64,000 bases of DNA from the NCBI RefSeq assembly GCF_003597395.2, contig NC_133790.1, positions 19,485,522-19,549,521 of the forward strand, given 5' to 3'. The position numbers and the translations under genes were made by a program. The notes under the pieces are model-generated. The model was not told where the DNA came from and searched no databases. It worked only from the letters and a program-made list of their open reading frames with translations. This DNA comes from Chelonoidis abingdonii. Taxonomy: Eukaryota; Chordata; Testudines; Testudinidae. Positions 23,169-35,100 of the stretch are shown here, one piece after another (the stretch's first letter is position 1; each line of letters starts with the position of its first letter).

Positions 23169-26100
23169 AAGGGCGTGGGCAGTTGCTGTAGGCTGCAGGG
23201 AAGAGGAAATTCAGTTTCATGAAGTACAAGAAGGGCTCAAGCCCATCAGTAGTTTTGAGGCAAAACTCCCATGGTGGAGAATGGAATTAGGCCTGTGGAA
23301 GGAAGACAGGCTACAGTTTTGGACTGAACCCTCTGGTGCTGCCCCGCGAGGCTCAAAAGCAACAGGTGTCCTGCGTGAGAGGTGTTTGCTGTTGGATAGC
23401 TCAGTCCTTCTTCGTGCCGCGTCTCAGACAGAAGATGCTGAATGGTAGGAAGCAGAAGACCAGCAGGATGGGTCTGGTACTGGATGCCGGAATAAAATGC
23501 TCGGTAATAAGGGATTCTAGTAGGTTTGTTCTTCACATCCCTCCCTTCTCTGTGGGTTTAGCATCAGTTTTTCCTTTGGGCAAATATTTCTGGACAAAGG
23601 TAAACCCCAGATTGCCAATGTAGCTGATCCAGTGCTAGTTATAGCAATGATGACCTGTAGGACAGACCTGTTCCATTGGAACTGCGTGGAATGCATTGGT
23701 ATGACGCTGGATTAGGTGTATCATGTACTGATTTTCAACCCTCTTCCCCTTCACTTTCCTGCTCCGCTGCCGTAGGCCACAGGAGAAAGGGGGCAGGTAT
23801 GTTCTTGCATGCTGGCTTTTGGGCACTTGGGTGTGAATGTGGTGGGAGGATGGGCTTGGGATGGAGCTTGGGGTGTAGCTAATCCTCCTCACAGCCCGGC
23901 CATGCCCTGGAGAATGGGGGCTACCATCACCGGTGATCTCTAAAGCCTTTGTAATCAGAAGGTCACTGAGGCATTCACAGAAATAATGGCAATAAAATGT
24001 GCTCATAGAACAAGCTGTAGCCACATACAGGTCCAGTCGTGCAAACGGGCATATGTTTCACTTCAGTGACTAGTCTGCTAGAAGTCAGTGGGACCACTCA
24101 CGTTCTGGTCGTTGGCAGCAGGGCCGGCTCCAGCGTTTTTGCCGCCCCAAGCAGCAGGGGGAGGGGGGGAAAAAGCTGCGATCGGCGGCACTTTGGTGGC
24201 AGGAACTTCCCTCTGAGAGGGACTGACGGACCCGCCGCCGAATTGCCGCTGAAGAGCTGGATGTGTCGCCCCTCACCATTGGCTGCCCCAAGCACCTGCT
24301 GGTGCCTGGAGCTGGCCTTGGTTGGCAGAGTTCAAGCCCTGCAGCCCTAGTCTCTACCGCTGGTGCTGAAGGAGAGCACCTGTTGTGCTCAGTAAGTGGG
24401 AAACTTTTATAGTGGCTGGGCACCGCTGTGAGAAGGAGACATGATCACATTCACTATGCTAGTGTTACAGCCAGGTTCCCGTTATTCGAGGGGATGGGGG
24501 CACACAGCTTTAGTGATAGAGGTTTTGATAATTCAACTAATTATTCAGCTAATCATTGGTCCAAATTTACCTCTAAAATGGCTGGTTTTAGCAAAATCCA
24601 GTGTCTGAAAAAAAGAGAAAATGTCACTAGAACCACGATAACCTGTTGCCAAAATGACCACAGGTACATTTCAGTGACAGCACAGCCCAGGCAGGAAGGG
24701 ACAACTTGCTGAAACCAGGCAAGAATCTGCTGTGAAAACAGTGCTGGGTAATTCCTGTGATTTCCTCCTCCTCCCTCCATCCCCCAACACGTCAGTCACG
24801 GGCAGGTCAGGAAGCCTGGCACTCGGTGCAGGGGGCAGAGATCAAGGTAGCTGCAGTATCTCCATATCTCCTGCTTGTGGTGACTGGTATTCTGAAGGGT
24901 GACCACAAGAGGGCTCCATGTGGATCCTTCTCATTTAGATTCCTGGGCTGCTAAGGAGAAACTCCACTAAGTCGCCTGGGGCTTTTGACGCTATTGCTGT
25001 TCACTCCCATATGTTGCCTCTGTAGAATCAGGCCCACGTCAAAGCCTGTGCATCTAACTGCATGTTGTTCTGCAAACCCTTCATGGCTGCTTAGAATGAT
25101 GGGTCAGGAAAAGTGAGAACGCAACGAGCTCTTTGGCCCTGCGAAAATCTGTGGATTTTAATGCCAACTTTTTCCATTCCTACCAGCCTGTATTCTGACT
25201 TCTTCTCTCTCTTGCAGTTTCCTGGTGCTACGATTCACAGGATCCCAAATGTGGTGAGTACAGAAATTGTTTCAAGTTGAGGTGTGTGCAGAGGGCAAGT
25301 GTGCTGGGGCAGCGTGTCCGTGTGCACGTCCGTGTCTGAAAGCAGTGTGAATGTGCGTGGTGTGTGAATGTGCATGCGTGGCCCTGGGGGCAGAGATCAC
25401 GGTGGCTGCAGTACCTAAAACTGCCCTTGCAACCCTGGAATTCAGAGAGATTTTTAAATTACTTTTTGCAAAGCACCTACATGGTTATTCCCATTGAGCC
25501 TAATCCAGCTCCCTCTCCCCGCAGGCTAAATCAAGACTGTCTCCTCTGAAGTCAGGGCCTTTGCACTGGTGTAGGAGCAGAATACATCCGCCCAAAGTCA
25601 GGCATTTGGGGTTTTTAAATTTGTTTTGCATAAATATTCTGGGCCAGGCAGAACCCTGGAACAGCGGAGCGAGCACTGGGACAACATGTGATCTAGTTCA
25701 TGGTGGGAAACCCGACTAAGGGAAGGAGAAGTGAACCCATATGATGCTAACATGTGAATTATTTGAATACACTTTGAAGCCTAAATTGCCCACATGCTAA
25801 TATATCAAATAAGCAGCTCCGTCCGAGCTGTGGTCCGTGACCTTAGGGACAGCTTGAGAGGCAGTTAGCAGGGGAGCCTATATTCTGCATTGCTGTGGAG
25901 GTGTGGCCTGTGTGCTGGCCCCCGGGATCAGGAGGTTTTCCCTGTCACTTTAACACCGAAGTATTGTGCTGTCCACCTCCTGACATGGCTCTCGGGAGAA
26001 GCTCAGCACCGCATGTTTTTTTTCCAGTGACTGTCTCCCCTTTGTCATGCCTAACTCCATGGCTCTCTTTGCTCCTGGCCCAAAAGGATTTCAGGGTCTC

Positions 26101-29100
26101 ACTAAATTCCGAGCAACTGTTGCATCCCCTTGCTCTGAGCCGACACTGAGTGGAGAGCTAGCACCCTCCCTGCCAGGCCCTGCTCATTTGTCACATGTCT
26201 CGCTCACTTGTTTGGGAGTCCTTCACTTCCCCGAGGAGTGGTATTTGGTTTTAAGTGTCACACACAGCATGTGGTCAGAGCTTTCCTGGACAGGAGGGGG
26301 GTGCATTGGAATGGGACCCCCTGTACAGAGGACTGCAGGGCCAGGCTGAGGGAAAGGATCCATTTGCGCTCAGCTTCCCCATGTTTGCTGAGGACAAGAT
26401 TTGATTTGTAAATAGAAAATGGCTAGTGAGCCGTGTGAATGGTGCCAGGATCTCAGCAGAGGCCAGGAGTCAGCAACATTATTCAATCTCCTGCTACCCT
26501 AAAGAGAAAACAGAGATGCGATGTGAAACGTCAGCCTGGCAGTCTGACGTGTCTGCTCACCGCCCAGCTCGGAAGAGCCTGGGAAACACAGCGTGGGGTG
26601 GACGGTTACATTTCAGAGGCCAGAAATGCCCTTCGTTATCTCACCAAGAAAATAAACTGGTTGCTTTACCCGTACTAAAATATAGTTGCACATTTAAAAT
26701 GTCGGTCACGCTTGATATTAAAGGAGCGGTTATAAACAGTTTATAAAGGGTTAAAAAGCTTAATAAATGTTTAAATGAATGATTAGTCAATGGTTAGAGT
26801 TCAACAGATCAGCAGGTTGTTTATAACCATGGCTCAGACCCATTTATAATGTCTCTGAACGATGTGCTGATAACCATCTATCACACATACTGTTCATGTC
26901 TATAACATACTTATAACATCTATGAATCATTTATTAACTCTTTATAAACTATTTATAAAATGGAGTCGTAATATAAAGTGTAACCAAAATGGGTAACTTC
27001 CGTGGGAACGGTACATAACTAGTGTACAGTTTATATGACAGTATTGGACTTACACAGGAGAGTGACTTATTTGAGGACTGATGTGTGTATCTGTGCAGTA
27101 TTTTATTTCTGACATATATGTGGCCCTGTAAGGACTAGTGTGAATTTTGAAGTCTGCCATTTAGTACATCTTGTTATAAGAGTGGCCATGCTGGGTCAGA
27201 CCAATGGTCCATCTAGCCCAGTATCCAGTCTTCCAGCAGTGGCCAATGATAGGTGCTTCAGAGGGAATGTACGTAACATGGCAATTCTCGAGTGATCCAT
27301 CCCCTGTTGTCCAGTCTCAGCAGCTGGCAGTCAGAGGATTAGGGACACCTGGAGCATGGGGTTGTATCCCTGACCATCTTGGCTAATAGCCATTGATGGA
27401 CCTGTCCTCCATGAACTTCTCTATTTCTTTTTTGAGCCCAGTTATCCTTTTGGCCTTCACAACATTCTGTGGCAATGAGTTCCGCAGGTTGACTGTGCAT
27501 TGTATGAAGAAATATTTCCTTTGGTTTGTTTTAAACCTGCTGCCTATTAATTTCATTGGATGACCCCTGGTTCTTGTGTTACATGAAGGGGTAAATAGAA
27601 TCATAGAATATCAGGGTTGGAAGGGACCTCAGGGGGTCATCTAGTCCAACCCCCTGCTCAAAGCAAGACCAATCCCCAACTAAATCATCCCAGCCAGGAC
27701 TTTGTCAAGCTTGAGCTTAAAAACCTTAATAACACTTCCTCATTCACTCTCTCCACACCATTCATGATTTTATAGACCTCCATCCTACTTCTCTTAGTTG
27801 TATCAATGAAGCACATCTGTACTGAGACATATTGGCATGCACCTCACAGTCCTTCTGTGCGTGAATGGTAATATGACCCAGTGGCCTGGGCACCAGTTTA
27901 GGATTTGGGAGGCCACGATTCAGTTCCCTGATCTGCTGCAGATTTCTTGCGGGCCTTTGGGCAAGTCATTTAATGGCTTTTGGCCTCTGTTTCCCATCTG
28001 TAAAATGAGCCTAATAGCACCACTCCCTCTGGAATGCTGTTTCAGTGCCTGATGCTGATCAGGCGTGGTGCAAAAGGAAAGGACCTAGATGCTTTGCCCC
28101 ATGGGCATCCAAGTGCCTTCCTGACTGTCCAGTGACAGGAGTAAGGCCCTGACACCCCTCCCCCCTTCGGTTCAGAGACAGCCAAATCTCAGTAACATTG
28201 TTCCTGGGCTCCAGCTGACATGGCAAGTGGGAGGACTGCTGATGTGTTGGCTTAGTGTTCTGCTTTAATTGTGGCATCTTCTCCTCCCAGGCTCTGGGGT
28301 GTTTCAATAAAGCAGATGTTCCATTGTGCCGCTCATTCTAAAGTGCAGAGGCTGGATTTCAGCAGCCAAAACATTACTGATCAGGGAGACTGTCTGGCTT
28401 CCTTGCTCGTTACAAGGTTACACACCTCACAGATTAATGTTACTTACCGTGGTTTCCACTGAAACAATCCCAGCTCCCTGGCAGTCTACAGCTGTAGACA
28501 GCAGAGCCAGCCATTTGCTGCCATGGGCTCACTGGTGGTGGAGTGATGGTTCCTCAGTCGCTGGGCACCGGTCCCCTTTCGTCGCTACGTTCCATCACCG
28601 AGGCAGTGCCGACTGTGGTAGCCCAATGACGCATTTGTGTTCGTGGCCTTAGGGGGCGGCTTCGGCTCTGTCTTGGTGGCTTATCAGAGGTATGAGGCAA
28701 GGGTTTGTGCTGCCTTGGCATAAAGGCCTCAGGCTTACAAGTGACCATCATGGTAGCTGTGGAGAACCCAAATGGTTGCTAATGCATAGACCCTTGAGAA
28801 CAGCCCCGACCGACAGGGCAGGGAGGCTTTGGTGTATGAGGGGGCTGTGTGTGGCGGGGAAAGACGGCTGAAGCAGGGGAAAGGGAAGGGGCTGAGAGGG
28901 GTGTGGCTGGGGTGCGGAGAACCTCTCCAGGGGAGACGTGGGAGGAGCGAGGGGAAGAAAAAACCAAACCCAGTGAGGAAGCTACTAGTGGAAGCAGAGC
29001 CTGTTCTTCAGGGACTGTAACTAGCTCAGAGATCAGGGGCCGCCTGTCAGGCTAAATATAGGCCCTGGCCCAGCGGAGGAAATCCTGCTGAATTATGAAT

Positions 29101-32100
29101 GAGGCTTGACTAAGACCCGGCTCATTACTATTCATGAAGGTCGGCTAAGCGAGCGGCTGTCTCTCGTGGGGTGGGGTGTGGGGCCATGGAGGGAGAGGCT
29201 AACGAAAGCGCTGGCGTGCGCTGTGTCCTTTGCGGCCAGAGAATGCTCGCAGGCAGATGTGCTGCGTTTACCAGCATTTCGCTCGTTGAAAGCAGGACAG
29301 CCAGGAGCCCTCGGCAAACCCAGCTCCATTTTAACACACGCCCCACGAAGCTGCTCTCGCTGGCGTTCTCACGTGATGACACCAGGACCCTTTACTCCGC
29401 GGTAGCTTGCCCCCATGTGGGTCATGTTTTACCCCCTTCTCTTTCTCTCTCCAGGCCCCAGGTACTGGAAGGATCTGGCAAAGGGCTGTGGAGGAGATAA
29501 CCAGTCGCCCATTAACATTGACAGGCGCAAAGTGCAGAGGGACAGGAACCTAGGGGACGTCCTGTTTGAGGGCTATGACCAGGCCCCGCCGGGCAAGTGG
29601 AGGCTCATGAACAATGGGCACACGGGTGGGTATTTGTGCCAGACTCCCTCTCTTCCTCCTTCCTTGGCCCCTCAAACTCTCTGATCCAGGGCTGGATCAG
29701 TGAGCTTGACTTGTTGCAGGATTCCCTTCGGTATGATATACTTATTATTTCAACTGTGGTAGCACCTGGGAGCCCTGTGGTGGCCCAAGACCCCATGGTG
29801 CGTGCTAGGTGTTGGACAAACACAGAACATGATTCCTGCCCAGAGGAGCTCATGGTCTTGCATCTGGTTCTGTTATTCACCTGAGAATGCATTGTGCCCA
29901 AGAAGAATGGCCTTGAGGTTTGCCCAGCTGCATGGAAATTACAGAGGTGTGAGCTGGCTGATTGGACTCTTTTATGTGCTCCTCCATTCTCATGCATTCA
30001 CTCCCATGCTCCCAGCCACCTCTACCCCGTCTGTTTTGTGTCCATGAGAGGTCGTTGATGCCCTGGGTGAGGCTGGTGGGATTACAGCCATGTGTTTCCC
30101 CTCTGTAACTTCGCTCTGGCTCGTTGACAGTGATGATGAGACTGGAAGGTGTGTCTGCGAGCGAACATATCAATATCACCATTGGAGTGCTGCTTGAGAA
30201 GTACCGAGCCCTGCAGTTCCACTTCCACTGGGGGAACCTCGAGGGGAATGGCTCGGAGCACACCATTGATGGACACCAGTTCCCCATGGAGGTAAGTGGG
30301 GGAGAGGTGGTCATGTCTCATGGGAGTTATAGTTCATAGTAGCAGTAGGGTTCATAGCAGCTTATTGCTAAGAACTCCACCTGTTGCTGTCAAAGATCAT
30401 GATTAAGACTGTGCACTCGAGCTGCACAAGACCCCCTGATTAATGTGTATATCTTAGGTTCAGCCAAACCCCAGGTGAACCCACATCTCTCTGGATTTTG
30501 TGTTTGGCAGAGCTGGTTGGAAAATATCCTCCCCCATCCCTCTGGAAAACTTCAATGAAAAAATGAAAGAATATTCATTTTCATTGAAGTTTTGTATGGA
30601 CAATTTCAAAGTTTCAGTGAATAACCATAAACCAAAATTCATTTCTTTTCTGAAATGCCACAGCAGTGCCTCATGGGAGTTGTAGTTCAGGTGCCTCATG
30701 CACCCATTCACTTTTATAGGCCTGGTTCCTTTGTCAGACAATGCCTTCTGTGATGCGCTGCAGTCTCCCCTCTTAGTGAAGGGAGGCCATGCACCAGGCC
30801 ATGGCACGTCATGGAAGATGTAGTTTGGGTGAGGAGCCCAGCCCATAGAGGAAAATGGCACATGAGGCACTGAACTACAACTCCCATGAGGCTAAAGTGC
30901 TCCAATCTAGAGTCCGTCCCATGAATGGGGCATGTGATCCTGCAGCTAGAGAGATCCATTCAGTATGGTTCATTTAAAAATGGTGACTTTTTATGACGGG
31001 CGAGTGTTTTCTCCCCATCCTTCCCACTTGACTCAAGATGCCCATCCTGTTCAGAGCTATAAGATGATAAATATCCCACCCATCAAACTGTCTGACTGGG
31101 AAAACTCTGCTAAGGGCTTTAGGATACTGGAATGGGCTGTTTGCTGGTCATTAATGAGCCATTAGCACAGGGGTGGACAACCTGAGCCTGAGAAGGAGTC
31201 AGGATTTACCCATATACATTGCCAAAGAGCCACAGTAATATGTCAGCAGACCCCCATCAGGTCCCCGCCCCGCTTCCAGCGTCTCCCACTCACCGGCAGC
31301 CTCCCTGATCAGCACCTTCCCCTCCCTCCCTGCACTTCCCAATCAGCTGTTTTGTGGCGTGCAGGAGGTTCGGAGTAGGCGAGGAGGAGCGAGGGCACGG
31401 CAGGCTCAGAGGGGGCGTGAAGGGGAGTGGGGGCAGAGCCAGGGGTTGAGCAGTGAGCACCCCTCGGCACACTGGAAATTTGGCACCTGTAGCTCCAGCC
31501 CCGAAGCTGGTGCTTATGCAAGGAGCTGCATATTAATAGATGATTATTAGGCTGTGTACAACAGGGTGCATGAATGAACACGGGTGTGTCTCTGCAGAGT
31601 GCATGCCCAGGGAGAGTAGGTAGCCATGGAATACCTGAGCGCAATTGCTCCAGTACCTTCCTGTTCTCGGAGGGAATGAAATTTTAATGCAACCTTAAAA
31701 CACCAACGACCTGATTCTGCTTTGCACTGAGGGCCCTTTATGGCACTCTGGCAGCGTAAAGAGGCCTCAGAGTGAGCGTGACTGTCATTGATACCTACGC
31801 TAAGGCCCTCTTGCACTTCCAGAGTGGTGTGAATGGCCCCTAGTGTCAGGGATATGGATGTCCACTAGGGTTGAGGAGCTGTGTGCGCCGTTGACTACAA
31901 AGGGCGCTGGAAGTGGCGAGCTGAGTATCCGTTTGCCGTCCCTGTGACTGATGGGGTAAAATCCCACAGAGGCCTGGAACAGGTCTCACCCACCTTCTGT
32001 ATCTCTTTCTCTCTAGCTGCACCTTGTTCACATGAACACCAAGTACAAAACCGTCAACGAGGCCAAAGGGCATCCGAATGGGTTGGCTGTCCTGGGCTTC

Positions 32101-35100
32101 TTGTACAAGGTAGGTCAAAAACACCCTGCCCTTGGCTTGCACGTTCACGGCCAGATTCCTTCGAGTTACCCTGAGGAGGTGGCAGAGAGTAGCCTGCGTT
32201 CTAGGCCCTCTAATAAACAAAAATCCCCTTGCTGGAGTTCCCACTCTGTGCTGTGTTGAACTGTGAGCCGCCACATCACCAGGTTATGATCAGTTTAGAG
32301 AGAGAACCTCAGGCGGGGGATGCAGGTGGGACATTGCCCGGAGAGTACCTGCTCTGGATCTAAAGACCTTTGACCCTGCCAAGTCAGCCCCTTTAACCAG
32401 CTCCAGAAATGGCACTTTGCCTCCAATACGGATGGGAACACTCCCGCAGTGCAGCCGTGGTGCCCTGGGGTCTGATTGCCATACCTCAGGTGTGCTGCAA
32501 ATCCTCAGGTCACAGGCTGTGTGCTGCCAGGCCCGAGAAACACGTCTGTGGCTCGCTTCAAAGTCACTGTGTTCACTGTACCCCAGCGGTAACTATTGGT
32601 TTAATCTCTGATTTGAGATTCTAATTTACCATGTAACTGCTGCATCGAGGGCTGGGGAACAGGGCAAAATGCAGCCCTCTGTGCCTGGTGCATCCGACGG
32701 AATGCAGCAGGGAAAGGTTTGAAGTTCATCCCAACGGAAGAATAACCCAAGAACACAAACCCTCTGGACAGAGTAGAAATCACCACTGAGTTGAACTGCA
32801 GCTAAACCGAATGTGGCATCTTGAGGCGGTCATGGGGGTTCCCTGTTTTTGTAAAGCAAATGGACAAATGTGTATTTTAACACAGCCTGGTTCATCCTCC
32901 TCTCCCAGCAACCCTGTGCTGCTGTTGGGAGCTGCCTAGAATGTAGCCAAGTTCTCATTTCGTTCAAAGGCTGTTCCGTCCTGAGAGCTGCCCCATTGCT
33001 CATTCCAGTGCCAGGCCACTTAGCATGTGGAAAGTCACAAATTTCCATTTCTGAAAACATTCACCTTCTGGCTGTCATTGCAGCTCCTAAGAACCATGTG
33101 TTTTTTGCTGCAGTTTGACGTGCTCAAGAGTGAAAAATGACCTAGAACGCATAAAGAGGGATCAGATGGGGTCGTGGTGTTAGATGGACCCTAGTGGTCA
33201 TTTCCTTCCAGAAAGAATAGGCTTGAGCACACACTTAGCCTTTTCTGGGTTGCAAGTAACGTTCCAGGCTCAATAAACACTTGAATCCTGCAGGTTGTGA
33301 TACAGCATGGCCAGAGGGCAGCATAAGAGCGTTAGCAGGGGGCCTTATTCCCTGCCAAGGGAGGAAGGTTTGCTTTAGATTAACTAGAACAGCTGTGGCC
33401 AATTAGAGCACCTGACTCCAGTTAGAGCACCTTGACTCCAGTTAGAGCACCTGACTCCAGTCATGGGATATAAACCCCTGCTTCAGTCAGACAGGGGGTG
33501 GTAGTTTGAAGGAGAAAGGTTGGATTGGAGCAGAGTGCAGATTGCAGGAAGAGAAGAGTTTGTCCAGAGAGAAATAGAAGGTTTGGAGGAGTGCTGCGGT
33601 GGATTGGGAAGCCCAACAGAAACCCTAGGTAAGGGGCACCAGCTTGTATAGAAGAGAGGCGAGAAGCCCTTCACAAGCTGACGGGTATGAGAGGGAAGTA
33701 ACCCAGGGGAAGAAACCGCTAGTCAAGTGGTTCACCACAACCCAGGGCCCCTGGGTTGGGACCTGGAGTAGAGGGCGGGCCCAGGTCCCTCCCTCTCCAC
33801 TCCCTCCTCCAAGGACACTAGGGAGTGATTAAGAACTGGTTCAGAGGCAAGCAATATCGCCCTGAACCTACCCAGAGAAGAGAAAGCGCGAGACCAGAGA
33901 ACAGTACCGGCAATTTGCCACACGTGGTGTCAGGAGTGGGATCTGCGCGCTGGGGACATAGTCCAGGGGAGACATAACACCCTCCACCCTTAGATGGACG
34001 ACGTGGTCAAGGCCCTTATACATGCCACCGCGGCCAGCAGGAGGCTACCAGCGGTCCAGGCAACCGCCCAACAAGAGGCGACTAGATTGCAGCAAGAGAC
34101 TAATCAGCTGCTGCTGAGTCAGGCTGCTCAGGACCGAGCCTGCTGAGAGACTAATAAGCCAGATGAAGACCCTATGGAATGGACAGAATCACCACAGGGG
34201 AAGGACCGGACCATACGGCTAGCCATTACTTACAAAAAATGACCAGGGAGGATGATGTGGAAGCATACCTCCTGGCTTTTGAGAGAACAGCCCTGCGGAG
34301 GCCTGGCCCCGAGAACAATGGTCTGGTATCCTTGCCCCATTCCTATGTGGGGAAGCCCAGAAGGTCTATTACGATATGTCTGCAGAAGCTGCAGCAAACT
34401 ATTCCCAGCTAAAGGCAGAGATCCTGGCCAGGTTCGGAGTGACAACGGCACTACGAGCCCAGAGGTTCCATAATGGCGATATATGGAGGACAAGACACCC
34501 CGAACGCAGTTGTTTGACTTGATCCACTGACCCGGAAATGGCTGCGCCCTGAAGCCATAGCTCTGAGGAGATGATGGAGGTACTAATATTGGACCGGTAT
34601 ATGCGGGGTTCCACCAGGACTCAGGACTTGGGTGGGTCAGAATGACCCTCTCTATGATGAGTTGGTCTCCCTCGTGGAAGAACAACTGGCAGCCCGCGAA
34701 CTGTTCCAGACTCCAAGCGGGGAGACACGGCAACCCAGGAAGACAACCCCAAACCCAAGGCCCCGGACTGTCGAGAAACTCTAGAAAAACTATAACCGGG
34801 AGGAACGACAGTGAGGAATGGTTCGAGGCCAGAAAGGGACCTGGGGGTTTGGAAGAGTGGTGGGGGGCCGGCCAACTAGCCCAGGCAGGGGGTGATAACC
34901 GGAATGAGGGGACGGTGTTATGAATGTGGGGAATTGGGGCATATAGCAAGCCAATGTCCCAACAAGGAGGTGCCTATGCAGTGTAATCTGGGAGTTATGG
35001 GGAGCAATGTGGCCTGATCAACCTGGTAGGGGTTACATTGACCTCACATGGATTTACCAGACAAGTAAAAATGAATGGTATAAAAACCATAGCATTAATA

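Larger units (their letters stand above)
10574..25217 (+). other. CA15: CA15 intron 1 (14.6 kb)
   Basis: GTGAGC to TTGCAG. It contains hAT elements, a CAGCGCTG-rich inverted-repeat element, LINE remnants, a solo LTR and TG microsatellites, listed separately. I see no exon of another gene in it. Confidence 0.8.
25254..29454 (+). other. CA15: CA15 intron 2 (4.2 kb)
   Basis: GTGAGT to CTCCAG. It contains an inverted-repeat MITE, nested CR1 copies and a MIR-like SINE. No other gene is seen. Confidence 0.85.
30292..32016 (+). other. CA15: CA15 intron 4
   Basis: GTAAGT to CTCTAG. It contains an inverted-repeat pair at 30669-30891 and a hAT fragment at 31168-31536. Confidence 0.85.

Noticed and set aside
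34230..34949. A 239-codon frame on the minus strand
   Set aside because: It is antisense to the retroelement gag region, whose sense frames carry the recognisable motifs.
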